Assembly (NCBI GenBank): GCA_041740935.1
Contig: JBGSLA010000091.1
Location: 1 to 48,030 of the forward strand
Source of the DNA: JBGSLA01 sp041740935
Lineage (GTDB): Bacteria; Desulfobacterota; Desulfobaccia; Desulfobaccales; 0-14-0-80-60-11
Length of the DNA stretch: 48,030 nt
Direction: 5' to 3'
The first letter of the stretch is position 1. The number at the start of each line of letters is the position of its first letter. A program made the translations under genes and the position numbers. Below are positions 8,728-16,689 of this stretch, in pieces. Below the pieces are notes generated by a model that had not been told where the DNA came from, did no database searches, and saw only the letters and a program-made list of their open reading frames with translations.

Positions 8728-8953
8728 GACTGTCCTGAAAAGGTTCCTCTTATTCTGGTTCCCAAGCTCCGCTTGGGAACCCACTTGCCCGCCAAGCTCT
8801 GCTTGGCCCCGCCTTGCCAGCCCCCAATAAAGGGGGTTGGGAGGGGGGCCTGGGGGTGGGGGGTGGGGGAGCCACTTCCCCTTAGCCCTCCCCCCAGAAG
8901 GACTTTTCATGCTTTGCGGGTGGGCCAAAGGCCCATGAGGAGCTGTTGCTGTC
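8728..8953 (+). repeat. intergenic repeat cluster between kinase and receiver genes
   Basis: A partial family A fragment, GACTGTCCTGAAAAG, is at 8728-8742. Two AAGC-TCCGC/GCTTGGG-type palindromic stretches follow at 8760-8815, then a G-rich/C-rich tract at 8826-8898. A nearly full family A element (TTTTCATGCTTTGCGGGTG, then GGGCC/GGCCC and CATGAGGAGCTGTTG) lies at 8903-8953. No gene fits in the region. Confidence 0.6.
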
Positions 8954-8969
8954 AATTTAAAGGCGGACC

Positions 8970-9341
8970 ATGAACCCCTGGATTCTAGTCATCGATGACG
9001 ACCCCGGCACCCGGGAAGCCCTGGCCGAGATTCTCGGCCGGGCGGGATACCGCGCGGCCGCCTGGGCTGATGATGCACCCCTCGGGGACCCGCCTCTCGA
9101 TCACCCCTACCGGGTGGCGGTGGTGGATTACCACCTGCCTGCCGGCAATGGGCTGGAGGTGGCCGCCCGCCTCAAGGGCCTTCAACCCGACTGCCGCATC
9201 ATCCTGACCTCCTCCGAACTCCCGGCCGCGGCCGGGCTGTCCGCCGCCGAAGGGGTGGTGGATCGGTTCCTGGCCAAGCCCTTTGCCAAAGATGTTCTCC
9301 TGGAGGTGGTGGCCCGGTTGTGTCACCCCGAGACCCCTTGA
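8970..9341 (+). CDS. single-domain response regulator (receiver only)
   Basis: A CheY-like receiver domain with nothing after it. The acidic pocket is DDD at residues 9-11 and the phosphoacceptor is D53 in AVVDYHLP. T80 and K103 (LAKPF) complete the conserved set. It would take phosphate from a histidine kinase, perhaps the one encoded just upstream, and signal by protein contact because it has no output domain. An AAAGG-like ribosome site precedes the ATG. The tilS start lies 22 bp inside its 3' end, which implies translational coupling. Confidence 0.9.
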   Translation: MNPWILVIDDDPGTREALAEILGRAGYRAAAWADDAPLGDPPLDHPYRVAVVDYHLPAGNGLEVAARLKGLQPDCRIILTSSELPAAAGLSAAEGVVDRFLAKPFAKDVLLEVVARLCHPETP

Positions 9342-10822
9342 GTCCGCCCCGCTTCGCCCCGGCCGACCCCGGCCGGCTGCCCTCGGACATCCGCCGCTAT
9401 GCCCTGGAAGAAGGGCTTTTCGCGCCGGGGGGGCGGGTCCTGGCCGCGGTTTCCGGCGGGCCCGACTCCGTGGCTATGCTGCATTTGCTCCACCGCCTGG
9501 GGCCTGAATGGGGCCTTACCCTGGGGGTGGCCCATTTCGATCATGGGCTCAGGGGGGAGGCCTCCAGGGGGGAGGCCCGCTTTGTGGCCGAACTGGCCCA
9601 AACCCTGGGGCTGCCTTTTTATGGCGGCGAAGGGGACGTCCGCCGGGCGGCCCGGACATACAAGGTTTCCCTGCAGATGGCCGCCCGGCGGCTGCGTCTG
9701 GATTTTCTCCTAAAGGTGCGGCAGGAACAGAGCTACCACCGGCTGGCCCTGGGGCACACCGCGGACGACCAGGTGGAGCTTTTTTTTCTGCGCCTTTTGA
9801 GGGGGGCCGGCGCCGAGGGACTGAAGGGCATGTGGCCCCGCACCCCCGAAGGCCTGGTGCGGCCGCTTCTGGCCGTGGCCAAGGACGCGGTGCTGGCCTG
9901 GCTCCGCCACGAAGACCTCGCTTATCGGGAAGACCAAAGCAACCTGAGCCGCCGCTACCTGCGCAACCGGGTGCGCCTGGAGCTGGTGCCCGGCCTGCAG
10001 CGGGACTTTAACCCCCGAATCAAAGACGCCGTCTGGCGGCTCATGGCCCTCCTCCAGGAGGATGAGGCCTTCCTCAACCAGGCTGCGGCTGAGGCCTGGG
10101 GCGCGGTGGGGCGCTTTATCACCCCGCACTGCGCCGCCCTAACCATTCCCGCCTGGCTGGCCCTGCCCCCGGCCCTCAGGACGCGCCTGGTGCGCCGCAC
10201 CCTGGGCCGCTTTCTGGCCCATCAGGAAATCACCTCGTCCCAAGTTAGCAGTTTGTTGGCCCTGGCCCAGGGGCAAAGAAGCGGCGGCGTGATTGACTTT
10301 GGGACCTGCCGGGTGGCCCGGGCCGGGGCGGAGCTGCATTTTTTCCCCCCTCTGCCGCCTGCCCCGGAGGCGTCTGCCACCCTGCTGCCGGGAACTGGAG
10401 CGGTGGAGTCCCCGGCCGGCTGGCGTCTCGAGGCGGGAAGCCTCGCCGGGCCCCTTCCGGGGCCGGGGCCGGATTTCCCCCATATTGTCCGGGTGGATCA
10501 GGACAAAACCGCCTTTCCCCTGATGCTGCGCGGTGTGCAGCCGGGGGACCGCTTCCGGCCGACCGGGGGGAAGGGGGCCAAAAAAATGCAGGATTTTCTG
10601 GTGGACGCCAAAATCCCCCGGTGGCTTAGGCCGCACCTGCCCCTGGTGGCCGACCGCCAGGGCCTTATCTGGGTCCCCGGCCTGCGCCTGGCTGAGGCGG
10701 TCACACCCACGCCCCGGACCGTCAGGGTATTGGAACTTGCCATCTCCCCGATCGACGCCGGCGCCGCCAAGGTTTGGGAATTTCTCCTGGCCATAACCGG
10801 CCAAGCCCCCCATCCGGCATGA
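9320..10822 (+). CDS. tilS: tRNA(Ile)-lysidine synthase
   Basis: It attaches lysine to C34 of the CAU-anticodon tRNA-Ile so that it reads AUA, an essential modification. The N-type PP-loop ATPase motif SGGPDS is at residues 45-50. The C-terminal TilS domain follows the block LRGVQPGDRFRPTGGKGAKK. At 500 residues it is a full-length, long-form enzyme. The GTG start at 9320 has a GGAGGTGG ribosome site about 10 bp upstream and overlaps the receiver gene by 22 bp. Its stop overlaps the next ATG (ATGA at 10819-10822), so three genes form one coupled operon. Confidence 0.94.
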   Translation: MSPRDPLSPPRFAPADPGRLPSDIRRYALEEGLFAPGGRVLAAVSGGPDSVAMLHLLHRLGPEWGLTLGVAHFDHGLRGEASRGEARFVAELAQTLGLPFYGGEGDVRRAARTYKVSLQMAARRLRLDFLLKVRQEQSYHRLALGHTADDQVELFFLRLLRGAGAEGLKGMWPRTPEGLVRPLLAVAKDAVLAWLRHEDLAYREDQSNLSRRYLRNRVRLELVPGLQRDFNPRIKDAVWRLMALLQEDEAFLNQAAAEAWGAVGRFITPHCAALTIPAWLALPPALRTRLVRRTLGRFLAHQEITSSQVSSLLALAQGQRSGGVIDFGTCRVARAGAELHFFPPLPPAPEASATLLPGTGAVESPAGWRLEAGSLAGPLPGPGPDFPHIVRVDQDKTAFPLMLRGVQPGDRFRPTGGKGAKKMQDFLVDAKIPRWLRPHLPLVADRQGLIWVPGLRLAEAVTPTPRTVRVLELAISPIDAGAAKVWEFLLAITGQAPHPA

Positions 10823-12144
10823 CCTCTGAGCCGCCGCGCCTGTTGCTCATCAATCCCTGGATCTATGATGTGGCAGCCTATGACTTTTTTGCCCGGCCGA
10901 TGGGGCTGTTGTATCTGGCTGGTTTTCTCGGAGCCCAAGGTTTTTCGATCCGCCTGATTGACTGCCTGGCCGCGCCCCACGCCCGCAGCGGCCCCTTCGG
11001 CACCGGCCGCTATGCCAAACAAATCCTGCCTACGCCCCCGGCCCTGGCCGGCTTCCCCCGGCGCTACGGCCGCTACGGCATCTCTGAGGCCGCCTTCAAG
11101 GCAGAACTGGCCGACACCCCCCGCCCCGCCGCCATCCTGGTCACCTCTCTCATGACCTACTGGTATCCGGGGGTGGCCGCGGCCATCCGCCTGGCCCGAA
11201 AGCAGTTTCCAGATACCCCGGTGCTTCTGGGAGGCGTCTATGCCACCTTGTGCCCCGACCACGCCCGCGGCCACAGCGGCGCCGACCTGGTGATCACCGG
11301 GCCGGGGGAGGAGGCTATCCTGCAGCATCTGACCGCCGTTGTCGGCCATTCCCAGCCACCCTCGACCTCTCCCGATCCCGACGCTCTCCCCTATCCGGCC
11401 CTGCACCTGGCCCGGGGGCTCAGCTTCATCCCGGTGCTCACCTCCCGGGGCTGCCCCTTTGCCTGCGACTATTGCGCCTCCCGTCTGGTGGCGCCCCGCT
11501 ATCAGCGGCGCCTTCCTCTGGCGGTGGTGGAGGAACTTTTACACTGGCAGCAACGCCTCAATATCACCGAGGTGGCCTTCTACGACGACGCCCTGCTGGT
11601 TGACCCAGAACAGCACCTTTTGGTCATTCTGGAAGAACTGGCCCGCCGGGGCGCAGACTTTCGCTTCCACACCCCCAACGGCCTGCACGCCCGGTTCATC
11701 ACGCCGCAGGTGGCCCGCTGGCTGAAGCGGGCCGGTTTCGCCACCCTGCGCCTGGGGGTGGAGACCGCCGGGCCGGACACCGAGCGCCTGGACCAGAAAC
11801 TGGCCGAGGGGGAACTGGAAGCCGTGCTGCGCCATCTCCAGGAAGCCGGCTTCAGCCAAAAACAGTTGGGGGTCTATCTTCTCATCGGCCTGCCTTATCA
11901 GGACGACGCGGAAGTGGCCGGGTCCATCCGTCGGGTCAGGGAACTGGGGGCCACGCCGGTTTTGGCCCTCTACTCCCCCATCCCCGGCACCGCGCTCTGG
12001 CCCCGGGCCCTGGCCGCCTCCCCCTGCGACCTGGAAGGCGAACCCCTGTACCACAACAACTCCCTGTTCCCCTGCTGGCCCGCCTTCTCCTGGGAGCGCT
12101 ACACCCGCTTGAAACGCCTGGCCCAGGGGTTGGAAGTGTGTTAG
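10819..12144 (+). CDS. B12-binding radical SAM protein
   Basis: The N-terminal half resembles a cobalamin-binding domain. The radical SAM cluster motif is C212-x3-C216-x2-C219 in TSRGCPFACDYC. The C-terminal part has the barrel typical of the class, including RLGVETAGPD. Such proteins methylate or rearrange unactivated carbon centres; the substrate is unknown. I chose the ATG at 10819, which overlaps the tilS stop in ATGA, rather than an in-frame start 45 bp upstream inside tilS. This gives 441 residues. The qatB-like gene starts 206 bp downstream, across a repeat, so a functional link to it is possible but unproven. Confidence 0.85.
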   Translation: MTSEPPRLLLINPWIYDVAAYDFFARPMGLLYLAGFLGAQGFSIRLIDCLAAPHARSGPFGTGRYAKQILPTPPALAGFPRRYGRYGISEAAFKAELADTPRPAAILVTSLMTYWYPGVAAAIRLARKQFPDTPVLLGGVYATLCPDHARGHSGADLVITGPGEEAILQHLTAVVGHSQPPSTSPDPDALPYPALHLARGLSFIPVLTSRGCPFACDYCASRLVAPRYQRRLPLAVVEELLHWQQRLNITEVAFYDDALLVDPEQHLLVILEELARRGADFRFHTPNGLHARFITPQVARWLKRAGFATLRLGVETAGPDTERLDQKLAEGELEAVLRHLQEAGFSQKQLGVYLLIGLPYQDDAEVAGSIRRVRELGATPVLALYSPIPGTALWPRALAASPCDLEGEPLYHNNSLFPCWPAFSWERYTRLKRLAQGLEVC

Positions 12145-12212
12145 GATGGTGGCGGAGGGCCGGGGAACGAAGTCCCCCCGCCTTCCCCCACACACCCTTC
12201 AAACCCTCTGTG

Positions 12213-12333
12213 TAGGGGCGGACCCGTTTGTCCGCCCTGGATTTAGGCCGCACACGCGGGTGCGCCCCTACGTGGATTGGGGGAGGGGGATTGGGGGAGG
12301 GGCTCGCCCCTTAGCCCCCTCCCCCCAACAATT
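12213..12333 (+). repeat. paired-hairpin module and G/C-rich hairpin before the qatB-like gene
   Basis: A GGGCGGAC/GTCCGCCC hairpin at about 12216-12238 and a CGCACACGCGGGTGCG hairpin at about 12251-12266 are enclosed by GTAGGGGCG and CGCCCCTAC-type ends. A long GGGGGAGGGG / CCCCTCCCCCC inverted repeat lies at 12276-12328. The ATG of the qatB-like gene is at 12351, and no Shine-Dalgarno sequence is visible between the repeat and that start. Confidence 0.55.
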
Positions 12334-12350
12334 CGAATCCACCAATCACT

Positions 12351-13061
12351 ATGGGAACTTCAACAGCGCGGCGGGGGCCAGGCACCGCGGTTTGGCGGCT
12401 GGCCAAGGCCGCGGCCACCCGGTATCTGTCCCCGGAGGGCGGGGCCCCCATGAAGGCCCGGGAGGTGGTGCGCCGCTATGTCGCCGCCCTGGAAGATACT
12501 CAGGTTTCCCAGGGCCAGGACCTGTCGGCGGGGTTTCGTCTCACCCGCAAGGCGGCCCAATGTCTGGGGGAATTCGGCGACGCCGCGGCTGCCTCAGGGT
12601 TGGCGGCGGTGCTGGCCGCCTGGGGCCTGGCAGAGGCGGCCCGGTCTTCCCCCGAGGCGGCCGCTCTGGTCCTGGCCGCGGCCTGGGTGGAGGATGATGG
12701 AGGTCTCGAGGCCGCAGTGGCCCGAAGCGCGCTGGCAAAGGCTCTGAATCAGGTTTTGATTTCCGGGACCGACAACGCCTCCCTCCCGGACGGCCCTTCC
12801 CTGGTCCAGGCCTTTTTTGCCCATGCTCTGCACCAGCGCCTGGTCCTGGACCTGGGCGAATGCCTGGAGGCGGCCGCGCCCGGCTGGACGGAATTCAAAG
12901 CCGGGTTGGCGCGGCTGGCGGACGACATAAGCGCCACCGGGGCCGGGGCGGTTCCGGTGACCCCTCCCCCGGCCGGGCATTGGCAGGGCCTGGCCGGCTG
13001 GGTTTATGTCACCAAGCTCCTCGAACATCTGTGCCAGGGCCTGAAAAAGAATGATTCTTGA
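12351..13061 (+). CDS. QatB-like protein (Qat antiphage-type)
   Basis: The 236-residue alanine-rich, mostly helical protein has no catalytic motif. Its N-terminus MGTSTARRGPG resembles my recollection of QatB proteins, which begin MGTS, then GPG. Later blocks such as AKAAATRY, RRYVAALE and GGLEAAVARSALAKAL also fit that family. A QueC-like gene downstream strengthens the call, because QatB and QatC are encoded side by side in Qat systems. As I recall, QatC-type enzymes attach a deazaguanine to the N-terminal glycine of QatB; Gly2 is present here. The stop codon overlaps a repeat element starting at 13060, which may have shortened the C-terminus. No ribosome site is visible. The alternative is an unrelated alanine-rich protein. 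Confidence 0.6.
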   Translation: MGTSTARRGPGTAVWRLAKAAATRYLSPEGGAPMKAREVVRRYVAALEDTQVSQGQDLSAGFRLTRKAAQCLGEFGDAAAASGLAAVLAAWGLAEAARSSPEAAALVLAAAWVEDDGGLEAAVARSALAKALNQVLISGTDNASLPDGPSLVQAFFAHALHQRLVLDLGECLEAAAPGWTEFKAGLARLADDISATGAGAVPVTPPPAGHWQGLAGWVYVTKLLEHLCQGLKKNDS

Positions 13062-13187
13062 GCCTCTTACACAATGTAGCCGCAGGCTTCAGCCTGCGCT
13101 GGCACAAGCTTTCCAGCCTGTGCCAGCGGGGAATGATTTCTCTGTCATGAAAAACGCGCCTCTCTGGATGAATTTTGCAAGAGGCTC
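13060..13187. repeat. 128-bp MITE-like element with inverted ends, copy 1
   Basis: The left end GAGCCTCTTACACAA (13060-13074) is the near-perfect inverse of TTGCAAGAGGCTC (13175-13187). Inside are a CGCAGGCTTCAGCCTGCG hairpin (13081-13098) and a TGGCACAAGC...GCCTGTGCCA hairpin (13100-13126). Elements with related ends and similar size lie at 24516-24642 (127 bp) and 44460-44590 (131 bp), and a shorter one at 39841-39951. It begins at the stop codon of the qatB-like gene. No target duplication is clear. Confidence 0.6.
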
Positions 13188-13204
13188 TTCATTTTCGAAA
13201 TCTT

Positions 13205-13262
13205 TAATGTGGAGCAGGCGCCCTCGCCTGTTCGTCAAAAGAACAGCCGGCCGCAGCTGTTC
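13205..13262 (+). repeat. GCAGGCGCCCTCGCCTG-type hairpin
   Basis: The stretch at 13213-13231 reads GCAGGCG-CCCT-CGCCTG, and 'GGC...AGCTGTTCTACATTTTGG' follows at 13250-13272. Similar pieces lie at 19438-19463 and near 37948-37965, so this is another dispersed intergenic module. Confidence 0.45.
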
Positions 13263-13279
13263 TACATTTTGGGCTTCCT

Positions 13280-13285
13280 TATAAT
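13280..13285 (+). promoter_or_regulatory. possible -10 box of the qatC-like gene
   Basis: A perfect TATAAT at 13280-13285 would place a transcription start near 13292, about 15 nt before the ATG at 13307. The -35 region 17 bp upstream (CTGTTC) is poor. If real, the message has a very short leader with no Shine-Dalgarno sequence. Confidence 0.3.
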
Positions 13286-13306
13286 TTAGAGACCGCGCTC
13301 AAAAGA

Positions 13307-14698
13307 ATGACACCTCTTAAGGTCAAAACGAACAGAAAAGGCGGTTCCCCACCGAGACCTTTCTGGCTGCACCTCAAGGCCCCGGGAGAACGCCGCCGCC
13401 CTCCCCCAAAGGCTGACGCAGTGGTTCACCTTGAAGGGCCGCAGACCCCAGGCCTTTGTCTCCACCATAACTTTCGCGACCTCTGGCCCCTGCCTGCTGA
13501 CCAGAAAGACCAGGTTTTGGGGTTTCTCCTGTTCGCCCTGGGAGCCTGGAGTGCGGACAAACTGTCCCCCCGGCGGGCCCAACCGGACGCCTGGTCCCGG
13601 GAATTCGTGGTGGATCTCCCCGTCACCCCCGCCTGGGCCAATCTCGCCCCGGAGATGGCCTCCCTGCTCAATTTCCTCACCGGCGACGCCTGGACCATCA
13701 AACCCCGGGAAGCCAGGATTGATTTAGAATTCGTGGAAATCTGGCCTCACCCCTGGCAGCCCACCGCCGCGGCCCTGTTTTCCGGCGGGCTGGATTCCCT
13801 CATCGGCGCCATCGATCTTTTGGAGCAGGGCCACCGCCTGGTCCTGGTCAGCCACTATGACTATGGGCAGCTGGCCGCGGGCCAACAATCCCTGGCCGCG
13901 GGGCTCATCCGGCATTACGGCCCGGAGCGTCTGGTTCACCTGGCCCTCAGGGTCCAGTTCGAGGGTCCCGAACTCACCCTGCGGAGCCGCTCTCTCCTGT
14001 ATGTGGCCCTGGGCTTGACTGCGGTCAGCGCCTTTCCCGGAAGCCTGCCCCTTTTCATCCCCGAAAACGGCTGGATCAGCCTCAATCCGCCGCTCACCCT
14101 GAACCGCCTCGGGGCCTACAGCACCCGCACCACGCACCCCCATTTTATGAAAGGCTTGGCGGCCCTTTGGCGGCAGGCCGGGCTTTCCCAGGAACTGCAC
14201 AATCCTTACGGAGAGATGACCAAGGGGGAGATGGCGGCCCGCTGCGCCAATCCGGGGCTGCTGGAGAAGCTGGCCCCCCTGAGCCTCTCCTGCGCCCGGC
14301 CGGTGGCGGGCCGTTGGCAAAAAGAGCCCGCCGGGGCCTGCGGCTATTGCTACCCCTGTCTGGTGCGCCGGGCGGCGCTGCACCGCCTGGGGTGGGACCG
14401 GGGCGGGGATTACCGGGTGGATGTTTTGGCCGGCCCTGAAATGCTGCGCCATCGGGTCAAGGGGCGCCATCTCCGGGCGGTCTGCCTGGCCCTGAAAACC
14501 TGGCAGGAAAATCCCCGGGGGCTCCTGGCGCGGCTGCACCTGGGCCGGGGGGAACCCCAGGAACTTGCGGCTCAGACCAGTGCGGCCACACGGGTTCTTA
14601 AGGCCGGCCTGGCCGAACTGGAGGCCTGGATCAGGGAGCAGGGGAAAGGGGTAATCGAGGACTTCCTCGGGGAGAAGGGCGGATTTGTCGAGGCATAA
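13307..14698 (+). CDS. QatC-like QueC-family enzyme (Qat antiphage-type)
   Basis: The 463-residue protein has an N-terminal region of about 150 residues that housekeeping QueC lacks, containing LLNFLTGDAW, which is typical of QatC. The QueC-like ATPase domain has the PP-loop SGGLDS at 159-164. The zinc site is C329, C345, C348 and C351 (CGYCYPC), all present. QueC makes preQ0 from carboxy-deazaguanine; QatC and Cap9 relatives are reported to conjugate the base to a protein N-terminus. The length (about twice QueC) and the QatB-like neighbour argue against a queuosine role. No QatA ATPase or QatD nuclease is encoded next to it. No good ribosome site is seen. Confidence 0.75.
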   Translation: MTPLKVKTNRKGGSPPRPFWLHLKAPGERRRPPPKADAVVHLEGPQTPGLCLHHNFRDLWPLPADQKDQVLGFLLFALGAWSADKLSPRRAQPDAWSREFVVDLPVTPAWANLAPEMASLLNFLTGDAWTIKPREARIDLEFVEIWPHPWQPTAAALFSGGLDSLIGAIDLLEQGHRLVLVSHYDYGQLAAGQQSLAAGLIRHYGPERLVHLALRVQFEGPELTLRSRSLLYVALGLTAVSAFPGSLPLFIPENGWISLNPPLTLNRLGAYSTRTTHPHFMKGLAALWRQAGLSQELHNPYGEMTKGEMAARCANPGLLEKLAPLSLSCARPVAGRWQKEPAGACGYCYPCLVRRAALHRLGWDRGGDYRVDVLAGPEMLRHRVKGRHLRAVCLALKTWQENPRGLLARLHLGRGEPQELAAQTSAATRVLKAGLAELEAWIREQGKGVIEDFLGEKGGFVEA

Positions 14699-14770
14699 TC
14701 GGAGCGGGCCTCTCGCCCGCTGCGGGATATCCACCTGCCCGGCAGGAAAATTTCCTGTCTTGAAAAGTCC

Positions 14771-15195
14771 CCCGTAGGGCGCGTCTTACGCGCCGCAAAA
14801 TGGTGCGTGAGACGCACCCTACAGAGCTTTGACGCCAATCAGACGATGTTTGGCGGCGGGCAGTGCCCGCCCTACGCGAGTTTTCATGCTTTGCGGGTGA
14901 GCCGTAGGCTCATGAGAAACTGTGATGAAAAGTTTTTTTTGTGGGCGAGGGGGTTCCCACGGGCTGGAAGCCCGTGCTACCGGGGTTGGGAGGCCTTTGC
15001 AGCTTTCCCCACGCCCCCTTCCCCACCCCCTGAACCGGGAGCACTGGCTTTGTGCCTGTGCGGCACAGGCAAGATGCCTGTGGTCCCGGTTTAAAAACAA
15101 GGTCCGGGGGGCCAGCACCACTCCCCCGGCCCTCCCCCCAGATCTCTTTTTCATGCTTTGCGGGTGAGTCGGAGGCCCATGAAGACCTGTTCCTG
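14771..15195 (+). repeat. dense intergenic repeat cluster between qatC-like and tadG
   Basis: The 587-bp gap holds palindromes in GTAGGGCGCGTCTTACGCG at 14774-14792 and GGTGCGTGAGACGCACC at 14803-14819. A CGGCGGGCAGTGCCCGCC hairpin is at about 14854-14871. A full family A element lies at 14881-14940, a CACGGGC/GCCCGTG hairpin at 14957-14975, a paired-hairpin module at 15036-15093 and a second family A element at 15149-15195. Both flanking genes converge on this region. No gene is supported. Confidence 0.6.
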
Positions 15196-15209
15196 TGGGG
15201 AAATTCCTC

Positions 15210-15240
15210 AAAAAAAAGCCCCCCTGTACCAGGAAGGCTT
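15210..15240 (-). terminator. intrinsic terminator of the tadE-tadG unit
   Basis: On the minus strand AAGCCTTCCT (15240-15231) pairs with AGGGGGGCTT (15225-15216) over 10 bp, including two G-U pairs, with a GGTAC loop. A run of T follows, seen as A at 15210-15217 on the plus strand. It lies 46 bp past the tadG stop. Confidence 0.8.
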
Positions 15241-15285
15241 GGGGTTCCGGATGGGGATTTCCCCCACCCGGGTTGTGGATTCGGA

Positions 15286-16626
15286 TTATTTAACCAGATA
15301 GGGCACCGACGCGAAGTTCCCCACATTGCTGGCGGAGGGGTTCATGTCCTGATAGCTCCGCTCCACCGGGGTGGGCTTGGCGCTCTGGTCGTAAGACACA
15401 AAGTTTTGGTTTAAAGGGACTTCCACCTGCATGTAGCACTTCTGGTAGCAGCTGCGGTTATCCGGATAGGCGTAATTTTTGCAGGTGGTGTCCCAGGCGC
15501 CGTCGCCGTTGTAATCACAGAGCACTTTCTTGATGTCCAGGGTGACAAAGCCCTGGACCCAGACCGCGGGTGAGGTGTAGGAGGCGCAGGCGTAGGCCGC
15601 GGTCGGTCCCGGCAGCAGGCGCTGGGCCAGCTTCAGCCAGGAGTTGGGGGTGGGCGCCGCGGCCAGCGGGTTGGAGGTGCCGTACACCGCCACGGTGACG
15701 CGCCACTTGCCGGTGGCCGGGTCTTTTTCGGCGTTGAACCGGTTTTTCATGTAATTGAAGTTGTCATACACGTTGCTGGCCCAGCGGTACTCACTGATGG
15801 GGTACACTTTCTGGCCGGTTTGCACCTGGGGATAGCGCAGTCCTCCCAGGTCCTGCCCCTTGATGTACTTCTGGAGCTTGCTGAGGTCAGTGCGCTCTCC
15901 GTACAGGGGCATGATGAAGGTGCCCCGGGAGGTGTCCAGGGTGTCGCCGCCCAGGTCCTTCCAGGTGTAGGGCTGGGGGTCGGCGGCGATGGCCGGCCGG
16001 GGCAGCAGCCAATCCAGCAAAGGATTGGTGCGGACGTACGGGGACTGCCCCGCCGGGTAGTTGGCGGGCACCCCGAAGGGGACGGACAGGGAACTGGTCC
16101 CGGCGAGCCCCAGATAGGCCACCGCGGTGGCCGCGGTGTTCATGGTGGCACTGCCGCCCACCATGCTGCCGAAGGTGGCGCCGAGGCTGGGATTATCCGT
16201 GCCGTCCCGGCGCACCGTGACCTGGATGGCGGTCACATCCATGGGATTGGCGGAGCAGCCGGTGCGGGTAAAGGTGCCCGTGGTGAGATTCCACTGTCCC
16301 ACGGTGACGTCGGCCCCGGTGACCGTCATGGCGGCCCCGGAGGACTGGTTCTCCGCGGCAATGGCCTGGGCCGTGGTTATGGCCTCGCTGCAATACACTG
16401 CGGCCAGACCCGGGTTGGCGGGATCCTTAGCCTGTATGAGCTTTTTGGCCCCGGCCAGTGCCGCGGCGTCGGCGACGTTCTGGAGCTCGTTTTTCCCCAC
16501 AAACAGCTGCCCCAAATCGACCGTCAGAGCCATTAATCCCAAAGCCATGGCCATACTTACGGCCAGGATGGGAGTAATGGCGCCTCTCTCCTGGGGAGAG
16601 CCGCGGCAGGTTCGAGTTTTCAGCAT
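15286..16626 (-). CDS. TadG-like pilus-assembly protein
   Basis: The N-terminus carries the TadE/TadG signature ERGAITPILAVSMAMALGL followed by VDLGQLFVGKNELQNVADAA, one membrane anchor at about residues 14-40. The rest of the 446 residues is extracytoplasmic. TadG-like proteins act as minor pilin-like components of Tad (Flp) pili or related secretion machines. It has a strong AAGGAGG ribosome site 8 bp before the ATG. It lies 63 bp after tadE and ends just before an intrinsic terminator. The core Tad proteins (TadA, B, C, RcpA) are not in the window. The extracellular region is rich in aromatic residues and has several Cys in its C-terminal third. Confidence 0.85.
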   Translation of the reverse strand: MLKTRTCRGSPQERGAITPILAVSMAMALGLMALTVDLGQLFVGKNELQNVADAAALAGAKKLIQAKDPANPGLAAVYCSEAITTAQAIAAENQSSGAAMTVTGADVTVGQWNLTTGTFTRTGCSANPMDVTAIQVTVRRDGTDNPSLGATFGSMVGGSATMNTAATAVAYLGLAGTSSLSVPFGVPANYPAGQSPYVRTNPLLDWLLPRPAIAADPQPYTWKDLGGDTLDTSRGTFIMPLYGERTDLSKLQKYIKGQDLGGLRYPQVQTGQKVYPISEYRWASNVYDNFNYMKNRFNAEKDPATGKWRVTVAVYGTSNPLAAAPTPNSWLKLAQRLLPGPTAAYACASYTSPAVWVQGFVTLDIKKVLCDYNGDGAWDTTCKNYAYPDNRSCYQKCYMQVEVPLNQNFVSYDQSAKPTPVERSYQDMNPSASNVGNFASVPYLVK

Positions 16627-16689
16627 ACGCTTAACCTCCTTGGCGATATGAGTTTAAGCCCGGGGAGCTGTGCTGCGCCTCCCGGGTCC

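Noticed and set aside
13307..14698. Housekeeping QueC of queuosine synthesis
   Set aside because: The protein is about twice the usual length, has a QatC-like N-terminal domain, and no queuosine gene is next to it.
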